DNA of 64,000 bases from Anoplopoma fimbria (lineage: Eukaryota; Chordata; Actinopteri; Perciformes; Anoplopomatidae): contig NC_072465.1 in NCBI RefSeq assembly GCF_027596085.1, forward strand, positions 12,886,857 through 12,950,856, given 5' to 3'. Both the position numbers and the translations under genes were made by a program. This document shows positions 29,655 through 42,700 of this stretch, one piece after another (the stretch's first letter is position 1; every line of letters starts with the position of its first letter). The notes below the pieces were generated by a model. The model did no database searches, had not been told where the DNA came from, and saw only the letters and a list, made by a program, of their open reading frames with translations.

Positions 29655-31450
29655 CCGTATATACAAAGGATAAAGTCCTACAGTATCTGAGGAACTGCTC
29701 CAGTTCACTCCTAGAAATTCCTACAAGATTATTAAGCCTTTGAATTAGACTGTTGTGGTCAACAGTATCGAATGCTAACGTCCAAATAACCATAACTAAA
29801 CTAGCTCCATCATCAGCAGTCATTAATATATCATTTGAGACTTTAAGAAGAGCTTTTTCAGTTGAGTGGAGTTTATAGAAACCAGATTTGAGTTTATCAA
29901 ACACAGTGTAGTTACAATATTTAAACAATTTGCATTTCAACACATTTTCTTTTAGTTTGGAAAAGATAAGGAGTTTAGAAATAGGCCTGTATTTCTCTGG
30001 CAGGGAGGGGTCCAGCTTGGCTTGAACAATAGCCCGCTTAAGATAACTGGTGACACACCGTACTACATATATTGACTAAGCAAAGGCCAATGAGGTAAAA
30101 AAAACCTTTAAAAACAGAAAGGTTTAAAGGACATCTACTGGGATCGAGGAGGGTATCGTTTATCTTAACAAGGCTGCAATATCCTATACGGACACGCAAG
30201 AAGATGGATGGCAATACAACTAGCAAGTGGACTAGACAGGGGTGAGATGTTTGCCCTAACATTGACAACCTTATTCATAAAATAATAAAAACAATGTACT
30301 GCAGTCAGTGTTTGAGAAGATTGGTAAGTTATGAATGCTGGGACAGACGATATATTTTAAAGTTTCAAACAGGACTTTAGTATGTCTCTTGCTGGAAGAC
30401 ATTAGATAAGATAAACAAGATCTCTTAGCCTTCACCTTATCATTATTGGTAAGTTTTCATGAGCGTCATTCATTCGTCATTTGGCCCAAGACTATCAATA
30501 GTTTCATTTATCCATGCGGATGGATTTTTGGAGTGAATCTTTTTAATTTTAAGAAGAGCCACTTTTATCAAGGAGCAGTTCCGTCCTATGAAACAATATT
30601 GCTGTCAAACCCCATGGAGATATTGACAGCTCTTTGAAACAGGTGCGTCTCATATTGCAGGAAGGCTTAAACTCCAATGTAAAGCAAATATCAATTAAAA
30701 TACATTTATGGTCACTGACACATAAATCCTTAGAGCCAAAAAGCTTATACCATGTGTATAAACAAGGTTCAGAGTGTGCCCACCTGTGTGTTGGGAAAGA
30801 CATGTTTAGTTTGAACATGAAGGATTTAGTGAGAATGAGAAATTCAGAGGAGTATTAGTATTACATGTAGTTTTATCAATATCAAGATTAAAATCTCAAA
30901 ACCATCACAATCTTTTCCAGCGATATAATATATGATAAAAAAAAATTGCTAAATCTGCTAAAAAGCCAATTGGGCCTAATCGTCTGTTAATAAATTATTA
31001 GAATTATAATTAAAATACAAAAGATAGGATTTAGCCAACCAGACATTTGTAAATCAAAAGAACAGTATTGCTCTGTGCCTACCTCCTGGCTCTATTAAAT
31101 GGGAATAATAAATATTTTGCTGCCATGTTTCAGTCAAGAACATAAAGTCCATACTTTGGCTACTAAACAAGTATTTCAGCATGAATGACTTGTTTCAAAT
31201 AAACCGTTCATTGATCAGGGCCAGCTTGGCTAGGGAAGACAGAGCAAGCCAAAGAGCCTTTTATATCGAGCTAAGACCCATTGCTCTGAAAATACACCCT
31301 AGCTGTGTAACAAACAGAAGCACATGGCTAATTATTGTGATGAATGACATCATCAGACATTTCAGATTTTTTTGTTCTACTGGCAAAGGAATGACCAAGC
31401 ACTCTGCCTCTTATTACTCGCTGCCTTCAGTTATTGGCTGGTTAGGTTGA
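29655..31450 (-). mobile_element. old L2-type LINE, 5' half (endonuclease and RT start)
   Basis: The - strand reads endonuclease residues DFMFLTETWQQNIYYSHLIEPGG near 31080-31145 and, further downstream, RT residues KLKSGFYKLHSTEKALLKVSNDIL, then a DTVDHNSLIQRLNN-type block at 29647-29943. Stops and gaps are many. The frame ends near 29655, where the gypsy-like element begins. The RT C-terminus of a similar LINE reappears at 25440, with about 110 residues of palm missing between the halves. Confidence 0.65.
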
Positions 31451-33955
31451 GGATTGAGATAAGTAAGGATCAGAGTAAGAATATCAGGGTAAGCTTACCA
31501 AAAGGCAGAGTAGGGCGGGTCATACCTTTCGCCATGGCAGTAAAAAAAAAATGTTGCAACAGATTATGTTATTCTGCAATATAATTGGCCATGTGCTTCT
31601 GTTCTAAAACATAAAAACTTAAACTTGCATCATCATTATACAGATACTATTTTGGAGAATGGGCCTTCAGAACATCAGTCTGCGTTTGGCTTTCAATGGG
31701 CAATGGGCTTTCAGTCGAATGGGACATTTTCAGACTTTTGGATTTCGGGAAAAGGGGCCGTCGGAACAATGACATGGCAGGCATCGAAGGTTCCAAAAGC
31801 ACAGAAGGTGGACAGTAAAGTAATGGTCTCTATTTGGAAAGAGTCTGGTGTGAGTGGTGACAGACAGGCCAATGGGGGGAGAGAGCGGTTATGACATTAC
31901 TCTGTGGCAACGAAGACTACAATGGACAGCCCGTTAGGATGGATCCAGTTTTAAAGGTTTGAACGATTCCTTAACAAGTTAAAATTGTCAACGAGCCCAA
32001 GAGCAGGGTTAAGTGTCGTCCAACAGTAGTTGTGTAGCCAGCCCTTTCTGGGTCTTTAGCGGCCACAGGCCACCACCTTTACTCAGATTGACTGGCTGTC
32101 CAACTCATTTAGTCATTATGATTTTGAGTCATCAATTGTGTTGGACAGTAGTTCCCTGTAAAATCTTCACTGTAAAGTCTCTGTACTCATTTATTAATTC
32201 AGCATCTATTTTCACATTTTCCTCAGCTTTAGTAAAATATATTGCTGTCGAGGCTCACCACTGTTCAGTCATCATAAAGAGAATTCAACATCAAACATAA
32301 ATCCACTACTTCATCTGTAATCTCTATTGTATCTCGATGTATCTTGAGTTATAAACCCAGCCTGAGGTAATCCTCTTCAGGCAATGAAGAATTTATTGAA
32401 TGCAGCTGAACATTCCTGATTTATTTCCCAACAGAACTGAAAAGGAAAGTTACCAAAAAGACCAGTGAAACTTGAACTTGTCTAAACAAGATGTTGGAGA
32501 TTCTCGTATGATTTACTGAATATATTCATTATGCAATCAGGTGTCGTTGACCTGTGGAAGCAGGGCTTTGTGGACTGAATATCTCTCTTGTAACTAATTA
32601 GGGCTCCCTGCTTTGATCTAGACCTTCTTCTTCTTCCCGTTTCATTAACGGGGACCACATCTGTTTATAACAAAGTATATTAGTCAGCTCGTCAGATTAG
32701 ATTCCAACAAAATCCCTTATGTTAATATATCAGCTATTTTCCTTGTTTGTTTCTGCATCATCAGATTATTTAGGAGACATCTGGTCAAAGCAAATACGCA
32801 GACTTTGTCACACACCTCTATTTATCAGTGAAGTTGATGGGAGCTAGCATGCAGCTTTGCATGAAGGATGTTCTCTTTAAGTGCACATCATTTTTAAGCA
32901 GTGGATGGTGGGAGGTGCTCACCTCGAGCCCCACTGAAGGACAACGCAGAGGAACTAACAGTGAACAACGACCTCAATATCTGCAGTGTGTGTAATCATG
33001 CAACAGCAGTAGAGAGGAGAGACACTGTGACTAAGTGACAAGGACACAAAGTGTCTGAGGAAAGCTTCAAAGTAATGCTGATCCAGTAGAGAGAGAAAGT
33101 TAAAATGTTTTTTCTTTCTTGTCGTCTCACCTTTCGGACTGAGGCACTTGTGGCAAAATCTTTGCTCCATGATGGATAAGAAATATCATGGCGGATTGCA
33201 TTAAAACATCCAGTCTAAATCATTGTAATAAGTCCACAGTATTGACACAACAGTGCTATGCAGATAGCTTTATCAAAAAAAAATGCAGGTTCATAAGCTA
33301 AAAAAAAAAAATCAACCTGGTTCAAGCTCTGCTTTCTCCTGAACACAACGTCACCCGCCTGAACACTGCGTTGACCAGTTCAATATCTGCAAGCTCACAT
33401 TTCTGGTAGATTACTTTAAACGTGAACACAATCATTCTACTGTTTTCCTCAAAATTGACTGACAGCAGCAGAGCCTCTTCTCCGGCAGTAGCTGCTCGTC
33501 GTCCAGCAAGGAGCAGAATGTCGGACCCTGCTGCAGTTAAATACAGCGTTTTCACAGGGGATTCTGGTGCTCGGAAATACTACCACTTTTGTCAACCGCC
33601 AAAATCAACACTAAATGAAAAGTTCCTTGTAGTAACTTTAAGATACGAATCTATACAATGCAATGTGACACTAAAGTAAAGTGTCTCACAAAGTAATGTA
33701 ACCTTTGAACAGATTTAGCATATCTAAGTATACAGGAAAGAGGGAAGTTGACCAATGTTCTGCCAAGTTCCAAGCTTGCTCAACTTTTATTGGAGCACAG
33801 AGTGAAAAGGGGTGGGGCTTGGAAAAGGACAATCATTTGGACAGTAGTTCAAATAATTGTCACCATGGAAACTTTAGAGAGTTCTAAAATCCTCTTTCAT
33901 AGTTTACAATAGTATAAACTGCTGTGCAGTTATTTGGCATCTGATTAATCTACAG
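31451..33955. other. intronic sequence, no gene
   Basis: No domain or repeat family was recognised. Confidence 0.45.
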
Positions 33956-35745
33956 CAGGGGTCTCAAACTCAATTTGGCTTGGGGCCACTGCTGGTATTG
34001 TCGTCTCATAGGAGGGCCACTTCAACGTTCAAGCACTACAAGAAAGCGCAATATTTTTGAAAATGTACTTTTTTATTTCCATGTTTTTAATAACTTATTG
34101 AAACATTGCACTGAACCAACACATACAATCCCTGAATACATTTGTGCTTTATTCTATTTCTTGCCAGAGACCTGGCAGCGCTTCTGCTCACACAGCTGAG
34201 CAACATTTGCCCTGATCAAGGTTACAGTAGAAACTCTGAGTACAGCTTCAACATGGGCATCACTAAGTACTTGCATTTATTAAAGTTCATAGTCAAGAAA
34301 AGTTTTTCACACAGATACGTGCTTCCAAAAAGGCACATTACCCGACTGAACATTTTTGACAGCTCAGGGAAGGATGGAAGTAATTCTCTCATGAATTGTC
34401 CAGTCATGTCTGCTTTTCCCTGTGCCTCTCTGAATTTAGCTTTTAGATCACTGTTGCACTGCAAGTCAATAAGTTCCATTTGCAACATACTTGGGACACT
34501 CTCCACATCAGCTGAGAAGGGGTCAGCAAACAGCTGGAAAGTGTCACAGCGTGCCTTGAAGTCAGCAAAACGCTGATCAAACTCCTGCAGAAGGTTTTCA
34601 CTAGCACAGGCATATTCACCACCACTGAAGGCTGTGCCCTCCTCCACGAGAGACCTGCATGTTGTGAAATGGCTGAGATATTTTACAGAAAGCTGAGTTT
34701 TCCACAATTTCAGTTTAGCGGAGAAGGCTTTCACATTTTCATAAGCTGCAGTGATAAGCTGACCCGGGCCCTGGAGCTTCAGGTTAAGGATGTTCAGCTC
34801 CTGTGTTAAGTCCACTAGGAATGCAAGGTCCATAACCCACCCTGGATCATCAGGTTCAGGAACATCCATTCTGTCATCTTCCATGAATTTCTTCACTTCT
34901 GCTCTTAAGTCAAAAAATCTCTTCAGGACACTACTAAATGATGTACTTTTACTAAAGTAAAGTACATCACCATATGTTGTAAAAAGGCCCTGAACTGGCG
35001 GTGCTGTAAACTCCTGGACCTGATGTAACTGATACATCTCAGGACAACAGACATGACATGCTACACAGTGCCTGTTGGTGTACGATGCAGTGCAGAACGA
35101 CTGCTGGATCTGCATTTTCCTCTAACTTTCTTTGAACCAGCGTTACCAGTCGGTCATAGACGGGGCTCCATCCGTGGTAATGCCCACCAGTCTGTTCGCA
35201 CAGCTCCTGAAATATATCCTTGGCTGTGGTGCGGCCGTGCATTGACACAAACTCAGCAGCTCTTCTGCTTTATCGGGGACTGTTATTGCCGACGGACAGG
35301 TGTCGGTATGTGACTGCAGACCACATTAGGCTACATTATTTTCTTACTTTTCTTTTATCTCGCCGCGTACGCATCACTTTGATTTATTTTGTCAGAGAGA
35401 GACATATATACGTATAATGTCCCGCTGGGCAGCAACTTAAAAAACTTTTTTGGAGGTGTTGTGAACGCAGCGCTGGGACGAATGTCCGCGTTTAATAGAA
35501 ACGAGGCAGCCAGCCAGGCACGGAGGAGAACTCTCCATGGCAACGCTTCTGTAACTCTCCATGGCAACGCTGCTGTCACTGTCACTCATTGAGAATGTTT
35601 CTCTGCTTGCATCAAGCCCAGTCGATGTTCCGCCCCCGAGAGCCATATACCCCACCGTGATTGGTAGGTTCGTTCAGCTCCGCACACAACACTGTAAAGT
35701 GCCATTCATATAAAACTTGCGGGCCGCACTAACGTTAAACTTTCA
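33956..35745 (-). mobile_element. Charlie-like hAT DNA transposon, right end missing
   Basis: The left end begins CAGGGGTCTCAAACTC, a typical hAT/Charlie terminal repeat. A transposase of the GTF2IRD2-like kind lies on the - strand. Near 35715 'gcgggccgcactaacg' is also typical of the subterminal region, but the matching outer TIR is absent, so that end is deleted. The N-terminal zinc finger and most of the catalytic core are missing. Confidence 0.8.
34222..35248 (-). pseudogene. hAT transposase remnant (GTF2IRD2-like)
   Basis: Two overlapping frames make up the remnant. The upstream one (35248-35039) contains YDRLVTLVQRKLEENADP and LHCIVHQQAL, a strongly conserved hAT core block. The downstream 297-aa frame (35115-34222) contains TYGDVLYFSKSTSF, LKRFFDLRAEVKKFME, WVMDLAFLVDLTQELNILNLKLQG and KAFSAKLKLWKTQL. 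Near its C-terminus it has FPELSKMFSRVMCLFGSTYLCE, the hAT dimerisation motif. A frame change separates the two. Host domesticated GTF2IRD2 proteins share this domain. The TIR and truncation show this copy is a transposon. Confidence 0.82.
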
Positions 35746-36099
35746 TATTAAGGTGGGGGCTTAAGTTTTTTTTTCACTTCACAGTTGAGTTTCCAAACAT
35801 CAAGGATGATTTGGAAGAGGAGTTTTAGGAATTGTAAAATATGTTATGTATGTATAGTACACTACAATCACTAAAACGTTATAGTATTAAGGATAAGTCT
35901 GCAATATTCAACCTATCCTTATAAAACAGTTTGTATGACATCTTACTTAAAGTTACTCCCCATCTTTCTTGCATTTTCATATGAAAGCCGAACCATGTGT
36001 CAACACCCGCTCATTACAAGGTAAATGGAGGAGGATGACCCTGCTCTACCATTGAGCCACAGTTACACCTAATGCATACCGTCTTTTCAAAATAAACTC
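35746..36099. other. intronic sequence, no gene
   Basis: Nothing was recognised. Confidence 0.4.
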
Positions 36100-36350
36100 T
36101 GACAGGAAACAACTTAGGTTTAGGAAAAGCTCACAAAATACTTAGGTTTAGGCAACAAAACTACATAGCTAGGTTTAGGAGAAGATCATTATTCGGTTAA
36201 AATAACTCCGGAAGTGCCGTAACTGAAGTACACAGCTTACATGACAAATAAAATCAACAGTAATTACTTGTAACACACAGGGAACGAACAGCAGGCTCCT
36301 GGGTGAAATATCTTGTTTGACCCATCCATCACTACTCCTGCCCACCCTGT
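36100..36350. repeat. percomorph dispersed repeat with TTAGG-like units
   Basis: The repeat contains 'cttaggtttaggcaacaaaacta', 'taggtttaggagaagatca', 'aaataactccggaagtgccgtaac' and a following 'tgacccatccatcact'. I recall this as a common dispersed repeat in percomorph fishes. The class is unknown, and a related phrase ('gttttgttgcctaaatctaacc') occurs at 5233-5255. Confidence 0.6.
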
Positions 36351-37068
36351 GTGGGTTTTTACAATCTTCATACTTTTTCAATCATGTTTACGTGGATTAC
36401 ATATGAAATTATTTCCTTATATATCTGTGAATCACAGCTCAGTATTTTTTGTAGGTGTAGTTACGAATGTTTGATGAGATCAGCCTACAATATTCTAGTC
36501 TGCAATGTGTTAGTCCATCTCTCAATACTTCCTGACTTCGAGTCATTCTGAAGACATTACTCTTTCACAAATGCTTGGATTACAATTGTTTCAGTTATTC
36601 CCTAACACAGCTGGACACTGTTAGTCAAACAGGAGGATAGTATGTGGGATCGAGCCAAAATGAATTACAGTGTGTGTGTTCATGGTTATGAAGGAACATG
36701 TCAGCCAGTGCAACAGGTTGACTTATTGATGTGAAGATAGATCAGCCTATGATACTTACACAATACTTGTTAGTAGATACATTCATGGTTGGTTTGGGTC
36801 AACATATTGAATTTATTATGATATTATTATAAGACAGACAATTATATTATATGATAAGAAAAATGTAGATTATCACTAGACTATTTCCTATTTGCTGTAC
36901 AATTGTGTAATATTCCTTTAAGTATGGCAAACACATGCAGTGTGGCCCTTGCCGGGCATGTAGGCATTAAATTGTCTGGAACCCGCCACAAACACAAACA
37001 CTGCTGCGTCAGGGCACTATAATTTCCCCTAACAGCCATACCACCCCCCAGTTCCTGGTATGCAGATG

Positions 37069-37070
<2 letters not shown>
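36351..37070. other. intronic sequence, no gene
   Basis: Nothing was recognised. Confidence 0.4.

Positions 37071-37160
<90 letters not shown>
37071..37160. repeat. (CA)n microsatellite, 45 units
   Basis: This is an uninterrupted CA dinucleotide run. Confidence 0.98.
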
Positions 37161-37162
<2 letters not shown>

Positions 37163-37856
37163 GTCCAGAGGCCCCTGCCTCATTCACTCAGCTCTCATTT
37201 AGTAAGCCTCTGTGATGAATAGCTCTCCCACCATGATGTGTTATTTTTTTCTGCTTCAGAAGTTTTCCTCAAGGTAGGCAAATTGAATAATGCAGACATT
37301 ATGTAAATTACCTCATTAAATAGAAAATGCATACTAAAAAAGCAGACGCCTCCAAACATGCTATCTTGTTTGTAGCATTTATAAGCATTCATTCAGCCTG
37401 CCTCCACAGTTATCACAGTGTAGTAATGAAAAATGAATAACAGCCCCACAATTAGGTTATTATGCCCTGGATGATGCATACACACAAACAGACACCTCAG
37501 GACAAGTCCACAGATTACATAGGGGGATTTATGGCACAACACACAGCACCTAACTGCAATGTTGCTAATACATAATATGTAAATATACTGGATCACAGCA
37601 CCGAGTAGGCCTTTCACTTGAAGGTTGAATGAACAAGCCTTGCACAAGGGTAAAAGCCTAAAATATTACCTGTAGAGAACAAATCTACCACCATCTGGTC
37701 ACCTTGGATGTAACGTATGGAGCAGGGATCCATTCGGAGTATATATGTAGCTATTTTAGAGTAAATGTAGACTGGGGAAAGGAAAAATGTACCTTCATTT
37801 GAGGAAGTTATCATCATCGTTATCAACTGTGATCCTAAGGACAATGATGCACCTTA
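37161..37856. other. intronic sequence, no gene
   Basis: Nothing was recognised. Confidence 0.4.
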
Positions 37857-38629
37857 GGCCATGTCCGTTTTAAAACTAAAACGATCTCCGTCCACACATG
37901 CGTTTCAGCATCGTTTTCGAAATGATTTGCGTCCAGACTTGCCCCACTGAAAACGAATATCAAGTGACTATTCATGTACACTGGGCATGCGAGTGCCGGT
38001 GTAAACAGGAAGTACATTGGTTGCTTGGTTACAGATAATACGATTACACTACTCTTGATACTCATCGTGCTTGATACTTAAGAACTTCCTCCAAACTCTT
38101 CCTCCATAAACTCAAACAGACACATTTCGTGGAAGTCTTTAGAAGTTTTATTTTTCAAGCTTAGTTACAACACTGCAGGTCTAACTCTATCTCTCCCACA
38201 CAGACAGCAAAATGGGTCCTAAGTCCCTACATGCTTGAACATCTATGTACAAACATTTGTAACAAATACCACATTATCCATGTTGAATTAACCTGGTAGT
38301 CAATCGGTATCAAGGCTGTTGTTGTTGTTCTCTTCCGGAAAAGGGTCACGTGGTAAGGGGGTGACGAATCAGGGAACGACACGTCGTAACTGCTAAGAAC
38401 CAATCAAGTAGCGAACGCCGGTGCCTACGTCATCGTTTTCGAACTGCTTCATTTTCCGTCATCCACACTATCAGGAAAACACGGAGTTTTCAAACTTATC
38501 CGTCCTCGGGAGCGTTTTCAAACTCCTTCGTTTTCGGTGCCCTAAAACACCATATAGTGTGGACGCTCGGTGCAAACACAGCAAAAGATATGTGGATTCA
38601 TTTGAAAACGGGTTAGTGTGGATGTGGCC
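37857..38629. mobile_element. Harbinger-like MITE, copy 2 (773 bp, inverted)
   Basis: This is the reverse complement of the MITE at 5772-6716, with the same GGCC termini and the same GAAAACG/CGTTTTC subterminal motifs. It lacks the roughly 170-bp segment present in copy 1 at about 6188-6360. The flanks are TTA (37854-37856) and TAA (38630-38632), so the 3-bp duplication is not perfect. It ends about 420 bp before the catalytic FHIT exon. Confidence 0.8.
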
Positions 38630-38632
38630 TAA

Positions 38633-39048
38633 GTATGTGTTTTGTCAGATAAAGAAGTTTCTTAGGGACATTACAATATCATCCATGCAAAGAAGGAAAT
38701 CAAAGTTAACCATAAAGACGGCCAAGTTTGCGACAGCAGTGGGGTTGACACCAAAAGGGGGGCGGTGGAAAAAGTCAATTAAATCCTTAAAAGCATAAAA
38801 ATAAGGAGTCTCTGCGGTGTGCAGGTAGGTGGCTTGTTGTAATGCACGGTCACCCTCCTGTGATTTGTGGCACGGCAGCAGCGCACCGCTCTGGCTTCTC
38901 CAATGTACTGTGAAGTAATGAAGACTCTCTAAGGAAACCGACTCTGTCACATCAGTCTGTCAGACCACTCCCAGGTGAAAATGTTCCTGTGTCTGTAGAC
39001 AGTGCACTGCATCTAATCCATTACTGTCTCTTGGTTGTTTGCTTACAG
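38633..39048. other. intron end before FHIT catalytic exon
   Basis: It carries a 101-codon antisense frame (38645-38950) with no recognised domain, then the polypyrimidine tract and acceptor of the exon. The frame may be fortuitous. Confidence 0.45.
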
Positions 39049-39117
39049 CATGTCCACGTCCATGTGCTGCCAAGGAAGGCGGGGGACTTTGAACGGAATG
39101 ACAGCATCTACGATGAG
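39049..39117 (+). CDS. fhit: FHIT exon with histidine triad, residues 94-116
   Basis: This exon carries the catalytic HIT motif. The 23 codons begin [14 protein letters not shown] and end ERNDSIYDE, matching human FHIT 94-116 with only conservative changes near the end. The middle His of the triad (human His96) is the nucleophile that forms the nucleotidyl intermediate, and the flanking His residues complete the motif. The Tyr in DSIYDE corresponds to human Tyr114, a reported Src target. The acceptor is tttgcttacag|CA and the donor is GAG|gtcaga. Both ends are in phase 0, so skipping would remove the active site but keep the frame. The C-terminal exon (human residues 117-147) was not found in the remaining 24.9 kb. 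Confidence 0.97.
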
Positions 39118-39604
39118 GTCAGATTGCAAAATTTGAAGCTACTTTTATGCCTGCAGATTCTAACCCTTAATGTAAATCTTACATCTTAATCTGACCTACG
39201 CTACCCTGGGCTGGACTAATATGTTACTGTCACGCCATGAATAGAGCAGAATAAATAAACAGAATAACCCTGGCCTATAATATTCTACGTAATCCACATC
39301 AGGATTTATATGGTCTTGAAGATGTATGCCCCTAAAGAGGTTTGGAATGACAAATATCTCTCAACAGTTCATCCATCTCATTGTACTGCTGGAATGACAC
39401 CACAGCACACATCTGTGCAGTGCATACTGTTGCTGTATGAAATGTCAGTGTTGCAGTCCTCAAGATTGGTCTTGGTCTCGAGACCGGTCTCAAGATTGTT
39501 TGTTGACATCATTACTGTGATTGCTCAGAGAAACAAAAGAAAATTCCAACTCATAAAATCCACCTCTGCAGTGCCTTTTGATCTATCAGTACAGTTCTCA
39601 TGGT
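39118..39604. other. start of downstream FHIT intron
   Basis: No exon was recognised up to the CA repeat. Confidence 0.5.
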
Positions 39605-39615
39605 ACACACACACA

Positions 39616-39711
<96 letters not shown>
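39605..39711. repeat. (AC)n microsatellite, one interruption
   Basis: This is an AC dinucleotide run with a single AT near 39621. Confidence 0.97.
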
Positions 39712-39713
<2 letters not shown>

Positions 39714-42700
39714 GTATAGATGACAATAAAAGAGGTGAATGAAGAGGAATCTACATTTTATTCTGTTGGTGTTTTTATGGGAATGTGGATCTCTGCCTTG
39801 GTCTTGACTTGGTCTCAAGCAAGGGTGTGTAACTTTGGAATAAAATACACCCTGGACCCGTTCAGTGATCAGTTCAGTTTTAGCCTGTCAAATATAAACA
39901 TTTCAATTATACCGAACGGGGAGATGTCTTTACTGATTCCTGCTTGTGTTTCCATTCCATGTTTTATCTAAGATCTGCATACTCGAGAGCTCTGATACAT
40001 ATCTATAATAGTTACCTTCATTAGAAGTTGTAATGCTTGTTGATCTGAGAATGGCCTGCTTGAACATTAAACACTACACTCCATTCCTGTTAAAGAAATG
40101 GGCCTCTTTGATGGCCATTTGAAAGTTGATGGGGCATCTCTGCTAATTTACTTGGCTGATAGCGCTCGAGGCAATCACCTAGTTCGCCTACGCTCCTACC
40201 AGGCAAAACAGCAATATATAAATAAGCAAAACAACAGCATGATGTGGATCCTTTTCTCTTCCAGTACTGCACAACTGGCATTGTTCCGCTAGAGTGAGAC
40301 TCCTGTGTGTTACTGCAGGAACTTGAGAACACAATTCACTGCTAATGAACTGATTCACCTGTGGCTCCTAATAACTTTAATTAAACATCTGAGAGATGAG
40401 TTTGAACAAATATCAGCAGGCTATGCAGCCCCCAGGAGCCAGAATCTCCAAACCAATGAACCACAGCACTTCAATAAGAAAATAATGAACATGCCTTTCA
40501 GTGCTGTTTTAAATTTCTAAGTGACATTTTGAATTTGTAACAAGAGAGTCTGTAGCAAATGAATATCAATGACTGGTGAGTTTGATATGAATATTCCAAT
40601 AACCATGTTTAATAAAAAGAACTTCACTGTACTTTCTCTTTGTGCCTGAGGGGAGAAATGAAACGTGCAGCTCCACAGCAGAGTCCCAGCAGCAAAATAT
40701 AAATAGGTTTGTTTTTAATTTGCATGCGATCATAAGGGTTATTGTGGGAGCAGCGCCATCGTCACCATTTATATTTTCCATGTCACATCCAGCAAATGAG
40801 AGTTTTTTTTCTTTGAGCTGTTTTCTTTGCAGTGAATAATGACCCAATGTTTGTTCCCCTCGTACCTTACCACTGTTAAGTGTTTTATAGATTCAACATG
40901 TTTATTTGTTGATAAAGACTATTTAAGAGGTTATAGAGCAGGTGAAGCTCCTCTGTCTCTACACAAACCTATGGGTAACATTCCATCATGATGTTACAAA
41001 CAGCAGCATGAGGCAACTGTCCATTTTTTTACTAAAAAGCCCACTGTTACAGGTTAACATTGAGATAGGTGACACATTTAATGAATGGGGATGCTTCCAT
41101 ACAGCACAAGAGGGCTTGATTAATTGTTTGATTAATATAGATATGATTTTAATAATATACTTTGGCCTTGATGGGACACACATTCATTGTCTTGCAAGTC
41201 ACAAGTCAACTATGAAATCCTGAGTCAACAAGTCCCAAAAAGTGTGGCCCTTGTAATAAACAGGTCATTTTGTGCCATTCACCAAATGAATGGCATATTT
41301 TTGGACAGTGTAACAGTTAGGTTAGTATATACATGTTTTTTTGATAGCAAAATAATCATGCGTGCCTTGGTATGTCATACTGAACCTGGGAACAATCATT
41401 TGTTGTATCTAAGCATAATTTTTTCTACATATCACTGTGTTGTTAATCACGTCTGTCTGCTATTCTGCTGGGCACTGTTGAGGCGCATACCACATAACTT
41501 AAATGTCCACAATCTGATTCCTGGCTGCTGGAGTTTTTTCCATGACATACCCCTCTCACTCTCCTCATGTCTCCTGTCTTGTTCTACTGGCTTTCAAAAA
41601 AAGGCAAAATACCAAAATAATCAAAATAAAACACAAAAACTTGCACTTAAGGAAGTTGTCAAGGTTTTTTCCATCTCCCAAGTCCAAGAAATCTTTATTT
41701 TACTCTACCACAGTTTAATTATATTGTTGAAATGAGTTCATTAAGATTCTGTTGAGTTTGCATGAACCGCAAACAGCATCAATTTAAAAGCAGGAACAGA
41801 CCAGAAAACCTCATAAAACCTTGCTGTTTCAGTACAATATAATATATAATATAGCCAGTTTTTGCTAATGTATCACCCCCTATACCTGAATAAAAGTGCA
41901 ATAACAGAGAACTTCTCACAGTAAGACAGGTAAAAAGCTATTTATTACCTCCGCCCCCACTGCCAGGTCCAGTGCTTTATCAGATGCAGATAGTGCGTGA
42001 CAGTGAAGCCACACTCAATGGGCTGTTTATCGCTGTAAAGAGAAAGGATGGGACTCGGGAGTGCCGTTCTATTGTCATTTAATTTAGATGAGGTGGAGCA
42101 GCACCAGAGACCGTGGCTGCACAGTCGATCCAGTGGGCTGACAGCAGCTCTGTGATAGTGAATAGAGTCAGCAGCTAAACACTGTAGTAGCTATCTGTCT
42201 CTGTTTGCTCCATCCCCCTCTATTCCTCTGTCTCTCTATTGGTATATCTGTCTCCCTCTGACTTACCAGATGGCACATTCAATTTTCTTTACAGCATCAA
42301 CTTGCCCAAAAACAGCTGTCACAATGCATCATACTTGCTTTATGAGTCTGGCTTGTGTGAGCCTTTGTCCACAGGATTATTTAAACTTTATTTTGCTTCA
42401 TTTTCGTCCTTTGAAACCCTAACCAATTGCTGCAATGATTAGTGGTCTATTTCAGAGTCTTTGCGTTCTCACTGACGTTCATGAATGCAGCAGTCCATTC
42501 TCAAGCTAAATTGCATCAAAATTGATAAAAGCAAATTACAAATAAAGGGTGACATTAGTTAACCAAAAGTCTAAATCCTGTCATTACATTTTGCTGAGCC
42601 TGACCATTGATGGAGCTAAATATATCCTTTTTATCCTGAGGGTGGTGCTCGAGGAAAGGTCATAGGGTCATTATAATCAAAAGTGTTGATCGGGTTTGGG

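Noticed and set aside
41187..41735. 182-aa plus-strand frame
   Set aside because: It has no recognisable domain or repetitive family. Length alone is weak evidence in AT-rich intron.
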